From Brachynemurus nebulosus (lineage: Eukaryota; Arthropoda; Insecta; Neuroptera; Myrmeleontidae): a stretch of DNA of 64,000 nucleotides. The DNA lies in the NCBI GenBank assembly GCA_035578155.1, contig JAPWDM010000034.1:1056501-1120500 (forward strand), read 5' to 3'. Below, piece after piece: positions 16,195 to 27,707 of this stretch; the first letter of the stretch is position 1, and each line of letters starts with the position of its first letter. Made by a program: the position numbers and the translations under genes. The notes below the pieces were generated by a model. The model worked only from the letters and a program-made list of their open reading frames with translations. It was not told where the DNA came from and made no database searches.

Positions 16195-17048
16195 AATATA
16201 AAGAAATATCCCTGTCGCAGCATCCTGCATAACATAGCGAATTTCCGTTTATAAAAATCCGCTTTTCTGTGATTTTTCACCTTCTAAGTGATTTTTCCTC
16301 CTCCTTCCAATGATGGAAATAAATGTCGTAAAAATTTTTTAACTTGAGATAGTTTTGGCAAAAAACTAATTTTTTTACGAAAAATGACCAAAAAAACCAT
16401 GTCCCAGGCATCCGACATGACTGGCTAACGAACTTGTCCAACGGTGTGGGACTAAATACAAATATAATATATAAATTTTAGTGAATATTATTTTCGGTTT
16501 CTAGGGACCTTAAAGCAAATTTCTGCCAAGTCACGTCATGACAGTGGCTGTAATAGCTGAATTCCATTCTGGAAATTCGCTAAAACCACCTATAAAACCT
16601 ATAAGTCTAGCGGCTATTCAACATATTAATATTTTTTGTATATATCAACATCTAAAAACATTTGAGTCCCTTTTTGACAATCCTGCCAGAACTAAAACAC
16701 TTTTTTAAATTTTTTTTATTGTTAAAATCGAAACGTTCTTTTGAAGACGGTTAAAATTACTATATTTTACATTAAATTGTCGATACAATCACCTCCAGTT
16801 AATTACCCCTAGACTTGATGCTAGAAAATTGGTGTAAAAAAAATTTGAAATTGGCACGCTTGGTGTAAAAAAAAATTGAAAAATTGCTTAATTCTGGCAA
16901 AAAACGCCCGAAAAACCTACTTCTGGGCATCCGACGTGTCAGGCTAACGAACTTAGCCGAGCCAATCTAGTTTTCAGTACGCACACCAAATTTCATAAGC
17001 ATTAAACGTTTCGTTCGAGAGAACACATAAATAGGATCGTAGGAACAC

Positions 17049-17132
<84 letters not shown>

Positions 17133-17290
17133 TTTAGTGAATATCATTTTCGTATTCTAGGCACCTCAAAACATATTTCTGTTATAGTCTCGGCCTCAGA
17201 TTGCGCCATGAGAGCGGCCGTAATAGCTGAATTTCGAGTTTTCGAAATTCGCTAAAAATGACCCTGAAGCGGGAAAGTCAGATTTGTTGA
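16195..17290. repeat. Composite repeat R2/R3 with (TA)n core
   Basis: Starts with CGCAGCATCCTGCATAACAT (R2) and carries two blocks with GGCATCCGACATGACTGGCTAACGAAC-like sequence (R3 landmark CTGGCTAACGAACTT) near 16425 and 16940. A (TA)n tract follows at 17053-17129. Bases 16735-16830 match 63060-63150 inverted. The R3 landmark also occurs near 18330 (inverted), 35740 and in the 61-kb palindrome. Confidence 0.65.
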
Positions 17291-17389
17291 ACTGTACCTA
17301 CTTGTTTTTGAATTATGTTTGTAAAAAATATTTTGAATGGATAAATGAATCATTGAATGTTTATTTTTTATGGCATGAGAATCTAATTC

Positions 17390-17540
17390 CTACTTTACAC
17401 TCTCGATCGAAGTTCCTCAACGAAGTAATCGCTAAAGTTGACTGAAGTTCGAACACCGTTACAGCACCAGCCACGAAGAACCACGAAGTGACATTTTACA
17501 CTCTCGTACTCGGTTCACTTAGCGAAAATGTAGAGCAGGC
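17390..17540. repeat. Small inverted-repeat element
   Basis: TTTACACTCTCGATCG at 17395 and TTTTACACTCTCGTACTCGG at 17490, together with GTTCCTCAACGAAG and ACCACGAAG blocks, resemble the nested MITE at 21890-22025. Probably one short MITE family. Confidence 0.4.
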
Positions 17541-17672
17541 ATAAGAAATCTAATATGTTTTATGTTCAAAATGTAGACTCATTTCATATAGGAGTTCTAA
17601 AAAACAATTGATTACGAAAAAAGAACTAACTTGGTTCATTGTTTTTAACATATTATTACTCAATTCTACATA

Positions 17673-18240
17673 CTGGGTGGGCCAAATAAGACCTACCAAT
17701 GTTAAACACAAATAACTTTTTCATTTTTTGATATAATTATTTTTTTCTTTTTGTAGGTTATAACTGAATTCTTGGAAATTTATTATGGAACCATACAGTA
17801 CAAGACAACGGGTTAAAATTATCGATTTTTTCTATTCTTGTCAACGATCAGTTGTTAAGACGGAGCGTAAATATCGACAATATTTTAATTTAAAATCGTC
17901 CCAATCTTTAAATATAAGCAGTTTTCAAAAATTTGGAAAATACCCTATTATGCAAACACTGCTACCACAAGACCACCAACAACGACTACGATAATTTATT
18001 TAAAGATTGGGACGATCTTGAATTAAAATATTGTCGATATATTTACGCTCCGTCATAACAATTGATCGTTGACAAGAATAGAAAAAGTCGATAATTTTAA
18101 CCCGTTGTCTTGTATTGTATGGTTCCATAATAAATTCCTAAGAATTCAGTTATAACCTACAAAAAGAAAAAAATAATTATATCAAAAAATAAAAAAGTTA
18201 TTTGTGTTTAACATTGGTAGGTCTTATTTGGCCCACCCAG
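17673..18240. mobile_element. Palindromic mariner-derived foldback element with TA duplication
   Basis: TA at 17671-17672 and 18241-18242 flank a 568-bp segment that begins CTGGGTGGGCCAAATAAGAC and ends in its complement. Arms of about 247 bp (17673-17919 and 17994-18240) are near-perfect inverted copies around a ~75-bp spacer. Each arm carries the same start of a transposase-like frame, so the element looks like two 5' ends of a mariner-type transposon joined head to head. It cannot encode a full transposase. Confidence 0.85.
17785..17994 (+). pseudogene. N-terminal helix-turn-helix fragment of a mariner-type transposase
   Basis: The frame starts MEPYSTRQRVKIIDFFYSCQ and continues SVVKTERKYRQYF, a pattern typical of the first DNA-binding helix-turn-helix in insect mariner-like transposases (aromatic-Ser, RxxxI, then RKYRxxF). 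It ends after about 69 codons in the spacer, with no catalytic domain. The opposite arm has an inverted copy of the same codons. I see the HTH-like pattern. The assignment to mariner rests on that and on the TA duplication. Confidence 0.55.
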
Positions 18241-18575
18241 TATGTATATGTGTGCGCACGATAATTCTCGAACGAAATGTCCTACTTTTATGAAATTTGG
18301 TGAAAATGTTGGAAGTCCCAAACCATTGGACAGGTTCGTTAGCCAGACATGTCCGATGCCCGGAACATGGTTTTTGTTCATAAAAAAATTAGTTTTTTAC
18401 CAAAATTTCCACTTATTCAAAAATTTTTGCGAAATTTTTTTACACCATTGAAAATAGGAGAAGAAATCACACAAAAAGGTCTTTAAACTATTATTCTATG
18501 TCAATTAGTTTCCGAGAAAAACTAATTTTTGTAAACGAAAATCCGCTATGTTATGCAGGATGCTGCGACAGAAGT
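18241..18575. repeat. R3/R2 copy, inverted
   Basis: Contains the complement of the R3 landmark (GTTCGTTAGCCAGACATG near 18326) and ends with the complement of the R2 landmark (ATGTTATGCAGGATGCTGCG near 18550). It mirrors 16195-17050, so the foldback at 17673 sits between two inverted copies of R2/R3. Confidence 0.65.
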
Positions 18576-18619
18576 ATTTTGAGCATTTCAGAAATGTTTA
18601 AAAGAAATTATTTAATTTA

Positions 18620-19345
18620 TTGTAAACTAGCTGTACCTAACTAGCGACACATTGTTATAAAATAAATGAGAGGTATCCATATAAGTGTAATAATTATACA
18701 AAACTTGCATAGAACAATAATTTTTGCGTAATGCATGCGCATGTTTAAAACGGTTTTTATATTTTCCCAAGGGAAGGAGGCATTTTACCGTAATAAAAAG
18801 TATTTTATATGTTGACCCAAGTAATAAGTTAATATCAGACCAAATTTCATAAAAATCCGTTCAATAATTTTTGCGTAATGCATGCACATGTTTAAAATGG
18901 TTTTTATTTTATTTTCCCGTGGGAATCAGACATTTTACCGTATCTATCAATAGTATCTTACATGTAGACCCAGGTAACAAGTTAACATTAGACCAAATTT
19001 CATAAAAATCCACTCAATAGTTTTTGCATAATGTGTGCACATGCTTAAAATAGTTTTTCTATTTTCCCGTAGGAATGAGACATTTTCCCGGAGTAAAAGG
19101 TATCTTAGATGTTGACCCAGATAATAAGTTAACATTAGACCAAATTTCATAAAAATTCACTCAATAGTTTTTGCGTAATATGTGCACATGCTCAAAATGG
19201 TTTTTCTATTTTCCTGTAGGAATGAGACATTTTCCGGAGTAAAAGGTGTCTTAGATGTGGACCCAGGTAATAAGTTATCATCACACCAAATTTCATTAAT
19301 ATCTGTTCAGTAGTTTTACGTAATGCGTGAACAGAAAGACAGACA
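18620..19345. repeat. ~150-bp tandem repeat array ending in GACA runs
   Basis: GACCCAGGTAATAAG-type blocks occur at about 18814, 18966, 19115 and 19259, each followed by CCAAATTTCATAAAAATCC and a GTTTTTGCGTAATG stretch. The array ends in AGACAGACAGAC. The same family flanks the element at 25771-27707. The arrangement resembles 3' ends of common insect interspersed repeats. It is non-coding. Confidence 0.75.
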
Positions 19346-19734
19346 GACAAAAATTTTAAAAATCGTTGTTTTGATATCTACATCGATAACTATCTACAGT
19401 ACCAGTACAATTTTATGAATACAATACAATACAATGAAATGTCGTTTTCCGACCACTTGACCAACAATGTAATGCAACTAAACATCGGCACTTTCTTAAG
19501 TATTAAGAAAATCTTTTAATAAAAAATCATAAATCATGGAAAAAGGTTGACTGACCGCGTTCTTTCCTTTCTAAAGAAACACCATTCAGTTTGTATGTGA
19601 TCATATGATCTAAATACAATACATCCGGTCAATCTTTTTGACATAAAAAGACAAATATTAGAATCGATTGGAATATGAATTTAATTAACAAAAATACGTA
19701 CAGTGCTTATATTTTACGGCTACAGGTTTTTGGC

Positions 19735-19797
19735 GCTCCTCGATTTCTGTCGCCCTAAGCGGTCGCCTAGTTTGCCTAAATGGTCGCACCAGCCCTG
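19735..19797. mobile_element. hAT-like terminus (possible right end)
   Basis: TGTCGCCCTAAGCGG and GCACCAGCCCTG are the inverted counterpart of the end at 12241. See that entry for the caveat on flanking duplications. Confidence 0.35.
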
Positions 19798-20170
19798 ATT
19801 CCTTAAAAAATTTTCGAACTACATGCAGGCAGTTAGACAATTTACTCTACTAAGAAACATCCCGTAAACATTTATTTCAAGTGTTCTTCCGATAAAAGTA
19901 CCTATATAAATCGCCCGGTCGATCATAGAATTATAGGCATATTATATTGATACAGACTTATTGAATCATTTGAAATTGTTATGTCAGAGTAGTTATAATG
20001 ATTTTTTATAGTTAGTATTTTTTGGTAGGCCTTCATTTTAGATTTTTTTTATCCTGATTTATCATTCCTAAAGCCCTCTTACATTATCTAACTATACTCA
20101 GAACATAGAAAACCTATGTTTAAGTGTAGATACTATGTTTATTTTTGACAAATTTTTCTATTTACAGTTA
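19798..20170. other. Non-coding, likely intron upstream of the coiled-coil gene
   Basis: No gene seen. The 3' end (TTTTTCTATTTACAG at 20153-20167) is a strong splice acceptor for the next exon. Confidence 0.4.
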
Positions 20171-20495
20171 ATGGGCAGCGATAATTATCACGACAACGAC
20201 ACAGAAATTATTTCAGATTTGAAGAAGTCAATTACAGTGCTTACGAATCAAATCAAACTAGTACAGAATCATGTTGAAGCTGTTGTAAGTAATATTTTAT
20301 TTCAGTAATTTTTATTAGTTAATTTTATACTTCTTTTATTTTTATTTTGTGCTTCAGCAAAATATTCATACAGCCGATCTGAAATCAATTAAAGAACGAC
20401 TGGCATTTTTGGAACAGCGTACAAGTCAAATTGTGGAAAAATTAATATATAGCAACACTATTTACCCATCACATCACTATCGGTCACGAAAATGA
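20171..20495 (+). CDS. Small two-exon coiled-coil protein, unidentified
   Basis: Coding exons 20171-20284 and 20358-20495, joined in phase 0 across a 73-nt intron with consensus ends (GTTGTAAGT donor, TGTGCTTCAG acceptor). They give an 83-residue protein starting MGSDNYHDND and ending YRSRK. Residues about 12-70 (ISDLKKSITVLTNQIKLV, then IKERLAFLEQRTSQIVEKL) form a heptad-like amphipathic helix, so a coiled coil is likely. The N-terminus is acidic and the tail rich in His, Tyr and Arg. A second strong acceptor lies just before TTAATG, so the first exon here is preceded by another exon, which may be 5' UTR or coding; the Met start is therefore tentative. I do not recognise the family. Frame continuity across a good intron in stop-rich DNA is the main support. 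Confidence 0.6.
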
Positions 20496-21768
20496 AGACG
20501 CGAAAGAAAAACTCATTCGATGGTGATGGAATTTTTATTCTGTGATAAAAAGAAGACTTAGGAATCAAATAGGTTAAAGGAATGCTGAACTATCTACATC
20601 AAATGTAGATAAATTTTTTCTATTTCTCTATAAATTGAAAAAGATTCATAAATTTGACAAAAGAATATTTAGCAATCATAAATCAGAAAAACTACCAATA
20701 ATTAAATAATTATAATTTTGTTGATGTATATACACGGAAGCCCAGAGGAAAATAATTTCTTTAATTACAATAATTGAAATGAGTAAAGTAAATTACTACA
20801 CTCGTTTTACTACACGAGGCATTTTCAGAAAATTAATGTAATAAAAAAAATTGTAGTTTCTGTACAAATCGTTATTCGCTACATAGTACTCTCCCATGAC
20901 GCACGTTCCCATTTAACAATTACCTCGTCACACAAAATGTGTATAATGACACCCTTCCGTGTTTCAAAGCGAATATGTTTGAATGTGTCGGTATATTGTT
21001 TACAATTTAACTCTTTTCTATTTTTTACCTGCTGTTATCTTGTGTTAAAAAAAAAAAAAACAATGATAACAATTTATGTATTGAAGTTATGTCATCTAAT
21101 TAATAGTTTGTAACAGTAAATCATACAAATATATAAATCAGAAACATGAACGCCCATGATTTTTGACTTCCCATTTAACAAAATCTCCTTCAACGGCCCC
21201 AGTGAATTACGTAATTGGAGAGCCCTATGTACTAGACCAATAAAAACAATGTGCTAAAACAGTGGTTTATCATTGCCTACGTCAATAATTTTAAAATCAC
21301 TGAAATCCGAACCCAACTTGCAAGCCAAAGAGTTAATAGATCAATTTAAAAAAAGGTTGTTACTCAAATAAAAAAATACTACATTCCAAGAAGTCTTTTC
21401 CGAACAGTTTTCTTTCGTATTTATGAATTAAAATATTTTTTATAAATTTCCAATAATTCTTTTATTGATTAATGACTTTCGTTTCTGAAAATACCTTGCA
21501 CTTATATTTTAATTCATGTAATAAACAGGTAATTTAAGTAAAAACATTTTTTTAAAGAAAAAATTAGTTTAAAAAAGTTTTGCCATGTATAGTTAATTTT
21601 TACGTAATTTAAAGGTAAATTAGCCTAATTTTATTTATAGTAATTATCTTATTTATGACTCCTAGTCATTAAAAGTAATCTCTTCCTTAAATGCTTAGAC
21701 CCGTACTAATAAAAAATTTCTTCTCACTGCCATATTAGGTAAAAACAAAATTACTTCTTTCCTTTGTT
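20496..21768. other. AT-rich non-coding, partly 3' flank of the coiled-coil gene
   Basis: No further exon recognised. The sequence is AT-rich, with a 13-A run near 21047. Confidence 0.35.
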
Positions 21769-22283
21769 TAAAGGCCTTTACACAATTGAGTGTGACAGAG
21801 ATAGTGACAAGGGATTAAAACAAGGATGAGAAGTTTCGTCTTGTGTCATCTAGCGGTTAAAATAAAACTGAGTAATCTTTGTAAAGGTCCATCCACATTC
21901 TCGCCGAGTTCCTCGCTGAGGTTGGCTGAGGCATATGAATAGCATTATAACACCAACCGCGAGGCACAACGAAATAACCCTCTACATTCTCGTACTCAGC
22001 CAACCTTGCGAGAATGTGGATGCTTTAAACTGAGTAAGAGGTTAACCTGTTCACGGTCGTGGGCGAATAATGATGTAAGACGTCAAGTGAAACCTGACTA
22101 ATTGCAGTACCACGCTTTACGACGTCAACAGTTTCATAATATAATGTGTATTAGCTGTAGGTCGCTATATAGAAGTAATCTAATATTTTTAATTTTTATT
22201 TTAACCACTAGACGAAACTTCTCAACTTCATTCTTATCTCTTGTCGCTATCGCTGTCACACCAATTGTGTACAGGGCTTTAAA
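21769..22283. mobile_element. MITE with ~90-bp terminal inverted repeats and a nested MITE
   Basis: Left end AAAGGCCTTTACACAATTG and right end complement (CAATTGTGTACAGGGCTTT) continue as inverted copies through GACGAAACTTCTCA and AACCACTAGACG. Inside, 21890-22025 is bounded by CATCCACATTCTCGC and its complement, a second, nested MITE. No coding capacity. Confidence 0.75.
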
Positions 22284-22337
22284 TATCAGAATTTTTATTA
22301 GTAAGTAATTGGGATGACATCCCAGTCGGGAAGCGAC

Positions 22338-23374
22338 TATAGAGGGTAGATATAAGGAGAACCATCTCGTATGGAATACAATTGAAATAGAATTCAAAAA
22401 GTGTCCTGTTGTAAGCAGTAAGTAACAGTTTAAAAACTGGCCAGAATAAGGCTACAGTAGTTAAAGAGTATGAAATGAACTTTGCACTTGTCGACGGAAT
22501 GAAGTGTGCTGGTTAATATTTGTGATGACTAGAGTAATAGGTTAATAAAATTGCAGTATTTAAAACATGGTGTCTAGAACAAGGTGATCGAACTCAATGT
22601 ATGCAAAAAAGCGTTTAAAAATAAGAGGGCATTAGTGTTCCTTGAGTACCAAAACGATATAGTACTTATTCTCAATTGGAAACGCGAGCTTCTATGTCTT
22701 TGTTAGGTTTTGAATAGAATATTCTGGAATCTCTTCCAATGTTAAACTCAGTTATAAAGTGGGTTTTTCGATCGTTTTTAAAATAAACCTTTTATTTTGC
22801 ATCGCATCATTTACATTGTATTTTATATAATTCGCTGACGTCACTATGTAAAATCGGAGTCAGTACCATTGAATATTCGCCGTATAAAGTAATTTAAACC
22901 ATAAGAGTTTATTTCATACATATATAATTTCTATTTATTTCCTTATTATTAAATATCATCAACCGACAATGGTGATTCTCAAATGGAAACACTCACTTCC
23001 CCAATCCCGACGTGTTTCCATTTGAGAATAAATACTGTATTTACAATCTATTTTATCCGTTTTATCTTACTATATTCGCTATGTTCACATCAGTTGATGA
23101 GGATATTAACGCCACGAGTGGTAAAAAAAGAAAACCTAATAACTGCCATTTTTCTGACCAATTTTGTCAATTCTTCCGTATAAGTTCGATATCCATATGT
23201 ATGGTCTATGATTTAAAACCTCAACTACTTGTATGTTGTCCAAAATAATTTAGTAAATATAACCTACAAAAGATTTTTAAAATTTACCCTCTAGCTACAG
23301 TCGCGCCGCCATTATTTAACGCCTTTGTACGAACACTTTTTGACACAGAGATGGTTCTCCTTATACCTTCCATA
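22338..23374. mobile_element. hAT-like non-autonomous element, copy 1 (1037 bp)
   Basis: Ends TATAGAGGGTAGATATAAGG and the complement of TATGGAAGGTATAAGGAG, followed by ACCATCTC. Flanking octamers are GAAGCGAC and GAACCGAC, 7 of 8 identical, as expected for an aged 8-bp target duplication. A perfect 17-bp hairpin (CTCAAATGGAAACAC and complement) lies at about 22978-23030. It is related by ends and subterminal sequence to 29988-30862. Short frames inside do not match a transposase. Confidence 0.8.
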
Positions 23375-24083
23375 GAACCGACTTTTAACGACCAACCACT
23401 GATATCTGTTGACGTTTTAAAGCAGCATGTTATTGATAATACAGGTTTATTAAATAATAATTTCATCAAGTCAAGGAAAAGTCAATTTATTAATGCCTCA
23501 TGGCATTCACTATACTCCACTTTCTTAGGTTTATAAAATTACATATTATTTAATAAACTTTAGTAAGCTGCTTCGTTAACAAAAGACACCCATTCTTAAT
23601 TTTGTTTTATCTCAGTTTGATTTGCCTATAAAAATGTATAAAAGTATTAATACGAATCTATATTTTAAGTAATTAAAAATAGTAATTTAAAAACGGTATA
23701 ACTTTAATCAGTGCGTCTCCAAAAATTGCAAAAATCTTTTATTTATGTTTATTTTGTCAAATTCAAAAGGTATAACAAATATATAAATTATTATCTTAAA
23801 AGAAAGCAGTATTACTGGAAGTTGATTCAGTTGGTAACCTTCTTTTTAGAATCTTAAAATAATTTTTATTTGTAATTTGATATTAACTTTTAACTGGCAT
23901 CGGTGGTAAAAAAATTACTCTAGCGTAATGTATTTCTTATTACAACCTCTTAGCTTCTATTCTACGCACCTACGTTTGCGCTCATCCGTGTAATTTTAGT
24001 GGGTCATGAAGTACCTAAGATAATAGGAACCAACAAGAGAAATCTAAATTAATTAGGATATAGTAATCAATTTCTAAAGTGTA
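23375..24083. other. AT-rich non-coding stretch
   Basis: No gene or repeat that I can delimit. Confidence 0.35.
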
Positions 24084-24534
24084 CACCGACTTCTCTTTAA
24101 CCGGACGACAATACACAAACGTCGTCCGCTTAGACAATTCATATACCTCTTTTCAGATAAAATTAATCATGAGTTTTCGTTAAAAAATTAAATATATTCT
24201 TATATTCGAAGCAAATCGATCCTCTATTCTTTTCTAAAAATAAACTGCAAATTTAAAATTTACATAAATGCAATAATAAAAGAGATAAAGCCAAGAAAAC
24301 GGAAATTATTTAAATTCAAAGTTACAGAGCATGGTTAAATTTAACTGAAATAGACCATATATAGGAGTGATTTTTATTATTGTTATTATCATATACTTAC
24401 GTTAACTTCCAAAATAATCGCCTGCATATGTTAAATATTGAAAATTTGGTTATATAAAAATATTGTTTACCTTAAAAACATTCTCACGAAGACTGTATAT
24501 GTGAACACAAACGTCCGCTTAAAGAAAAGTCGTG
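24084..24534. mobile_element. TA-flanked MITE, 451 bp
   Basis: TA at 24082-24083 and 24535-24536. Ends CACCGACTTCTCTTTAACCG and the complement CGACTTTTCTTTAAGCGG agree closely, and the subterminal GGACG and CACAAAC motifs are shared. The interior (24140-24320) also occurs at 52790-52990. TA duplication points to Tc1/mariner mobilisation. No transposase. Confidence 0.75.
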
Positions 24535-25768
24535 TACTACTTTTCGCCTTTGATATCAAAACATGCTGTTTGTATTACGATACCAGTTAAGGATTAATAT
24601 ATAGATTAACCGTATACATTACGATTCTTACCGGTCTAGGCGGTCAGGGTTGAAAACCGATCATATTAATGAAAAAGTCGGTACTGTTTAACACTCAAAA
24701 TTATTACACTGAAAAACCAAGCCGATAATTTGGGGTGTGTATGCGACATTATATGGAAAATATACACAAAACGTGCCTCTTTCTAGGCGATGCACCTGGC
24801 GAAGACGACGACCCTTGTCGATGACATCCTGATTAGACACTGATCGATAAGAAAGATGTGTGCAGGGCCGGATTAGCATTGAGTCCGCTCCTAGGCACCT
24901 TGAAAAATGCCGCCCCTACCTTTTGTTTGAAAAGAAGGAAATCTTAATTTTTCCTACTTTTTTTTCAAACTTTCTCTTAAAAAATAAGTGGCGAGCAAAA
25001 AAAAACGTCAATTACTAATTTTTCCGCCCCTATTCCTACTTTTTTTTTAAACTTTCTCTTTAAAAAATAAATGACGAGCAAAAAAAAAAAAACGTTAAAA
25101 TCTTCCGCTCCTAGGCCATGGCCATGTCCCTGCCACTTGTTTTCAAGGATGGACCTTTGAATGTCACAGTTTACTACGTGGCACTGATGGAAGAGAAGCA
25201 TACTAAATAGAGTTGGGACATGTGAGCATTTTTTATCAAATAGATGTCAAAATTAATTATCATATTATTGAATACAAAAGTATCGTCACCAAATTATGTG
25301 TTAACGAAGAATTAAAATTTTTTAATTTACATAATTAATCTTTCTAGGTTGAATTAAAGTATTTTTTTAAATATTTAATTTATTTCCAATTTATTTTAGA
25401 CTAGCCGTACCCGTGACGATGTTCACGCGTACGGCTAGTCTAAAATAAGTAGTAAAATGAGTAGTTTTTTTTTTCCAATTTGTAGTTTCTTGCAACACAA
25501 AATACATTAAATTGTCTCCAAATTGACAATTGTGTATTTATTGTATTTTTCGGTACACAATTAGCAACATTTTTTTTTTTTATTTAAAATTCAGAAAAAT
25601 TTCCAAACTACAAAATTTATTTACAATTTTTGTTACTATAGTTATGAAATTTTTTATGAAATATGTAAATTGGCGTAATGTGTGTAGACACTCAAAATAG
25701 TTTTTCCATTTTCCCGTGGGAATGAGACATTTTCCCGGAATAAAAAGTATCTTAGATGTTGACCCAGG
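24535..25768. other. Non-coding with hAT-like ends and a short direct duplication
   Basis: Bases 24863-25134 start CAGGGCCGGATTAGC and contain two direct copies of a ~110-bp block (CCTACTTTTTTTTCAAACTT...GCGAGCAAAAAAAAACGT), a sequence also present at about 33115-33190. Bases 25660-25768 are a unit of the ~150-bp tandem family of 18620-19345, cut by the element that follows. No gene. Confidence 0.45.
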
Positions 25769-25770
25769 TA

Positions 25771-27707
25771 CATAGGAACTCCAATATAACGTACTGGCCG
25801 GTACAAAATAAGGGGAAGTACGTTATATCGGATTACCAGGGCCGTCAGTAAAATTTTTTTAAGGGGGTACAGAAACATAATATGCGAACACATACGCATT
25901 TCATTATTTATATACACACGCATATACACTTACTTAAATGCATGTTTACAAGAACACACGTCTTCAACTAAATACATATATATACACAACTGTTGTACAT
26001 TGTACAAGTATATTAGAAAAATGCATAAGCTGCAAAATTTGACAACAATTTTAGAATACTCTTCTTAGAAATCAGTCAAAATATTAAAAAACCGACTTCA
26101 CTATTGGTTAACTATTGAAAAATAGACCAAAGAGTGGAATTCAATAATAGTTTTAGAATATTCTATTCGGAAACTAGGAAAGATGTCGGAAAACTAACTT
26201 TACTATGGGATTTGCCATTAAAGAATAGCGGAATTTGGCAAAAGTTCTAGATCATTCTATTCAAAACCTAGAATAGATATCAAGAAATAAACTTTACCAT
26301 CGGATAGGTCATCAAAGAAAATGCTAAATAACGGAATTTGAGAAATGTTCTCGAACATTCTATTCGGAAACTAACAAAAATATTGAGAAAGCGACTTCAT
26401 CAGTAAATTGCTCTTTGGCGAAAAAGGTCAAATAGTGGTGCTATACAAAAGTTTTAGTTATAAATTTACGCCAACGTATACAATTGCAAAAAAGTATAAT
26501 ATTTACATTTTCCTTAAATAAAGTACCTTAACTTTTGTTAAATTCCGCTATTTGATCTTTTATTTAATAACTAGATGAGTGATAAAATTGGTTTTTTTGA
26601 TATTTTTGCTAATTCTCGAATAGAACATTCTAGAATATTGTTCAATTTTTATTATTTAGGCTTTCATTCGACGACAAATCCGATGGTGAAATCAGTTTTC
26701 CAATATTTTTACTAGTTCTCAAATAGAACATTCTAGAATATTGTTCAATTTTTCTTATTTAAGCTTTCATTTGATGACCAATTCGATGTTGAAGTCAGTT
26801 TCCCGATATCTTTGCTAGTTCTCGAATAGAACATTCTAGAACATTGCTAAATTTTTGTTATTTATGCTTTTATTCGAAGACCAGTTCGATAGTGAAGTTA
26901 ATTTCCCGATATCTTTGCTAGTTCTCGGATAGAACATTCTAGAACATTGCTAAATTTTTGTTATTTATGCTTTTATTCGAAGACCAGTTCGATAGTGAAG
27001 TTAGTTTCCCGATATCTTTGCTAGTTCTCGGATAGAACATTTTAGAACATTGCTAAATTTTTGTTATTTATGCTTTTATTCGAAGACCAGTTCGATAGTG
27101 AAATTAGTTTCTCGATATCTTTGCTAAATCCCGAATAGAACTTTCTAGAACTTTTGCTGAGTTCCGCTGTCTAGTCCCTTCTTTGGTAGGCTATCAAATG
27201 GTGAAGTCGGTTTTTCGACATCTTTGCTATTTTCCGAATAGAATATTCTGGAACTTGCATCAAAATTTGTTATCTGGCTTTTTTTCTATAACCAATCAAA
27301 TCGTGAAATCGATGTGTACTCGTATATACACACATATTTATCTACGTATGCATAAACGTGAAATAATATGTACGTGTATGTCTGTATATTGGTGTAATTG
27401 TTTGTTGGTGTTGATTTTACTGTAAAAGTTCACAGGAATCTGAATATTTTTGAACAAGTTCACACATAGTTGTAAATGTGTATATATTTACACTGATTAT
27501 ATTTATTTGTGTATAAGTACTTATGGCTATGTGTAAATGCTAAACGTGTGTTTGTAAGAAAATATGGGAACTTGTCAGACCCTCACATAAATTTGCTACG
27601 CCCCTGAATTGACGATTATGTATACCTTGACACAAATACAATCTTACGTCTTCAAATCTGTGAGAGGGGTACCCCACCACTCGGTACGTTATATTGGAGT
27701 TCCTATG
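25771..27707. mobile_element. TA-flanked pogo/Tc1-like non-autonomous element (1937 bp) with heat-shock-element array
   Basis: TA (25769-25770, 27708-27709) flanks ends that are inverted copies for 24 bp, beginning CATAGGAACTCCAATATAAC. The host is the ~150-bp repeat, which reads through when the element is removed (GACCCAGG|TA|ATAAG). Just inside, 25837 (CAGGGCCG) and 27606 (CGCCCCTG) look like hAT ends, so a second element may be nested. The interior has units in one orientation at 26040-26450 and about seven in the other at 26580-27260. No transposase frame is present. Confidence 0.85.
26580..27260 (+). promoter_or_regulatory. ~104-bp tandem repeats each containing a heat-shock-element motif
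   Basis: The pattern GAAnnTTCnnGAA (three alternating nGAAn pentamers, the consensus bound by heat-shock factor) occurs at 26623-26635, 26726-26738, 26829-26841, 26932-26944, 27138-27150 and 27241-27253, with one degenerate copy at 27035-27047. Spacing is 101-104 bp apart from the ~206 bp that spans the degenerate copy. An oppositely oriented match, TTCnnGAAnnTTC, lies at 26348-26360 in the left half. The motif match is seen directly. Function as a heat-inducible element is inference, because all units descend from one ancestor and the match could be accidental. Confidence 0.55.
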
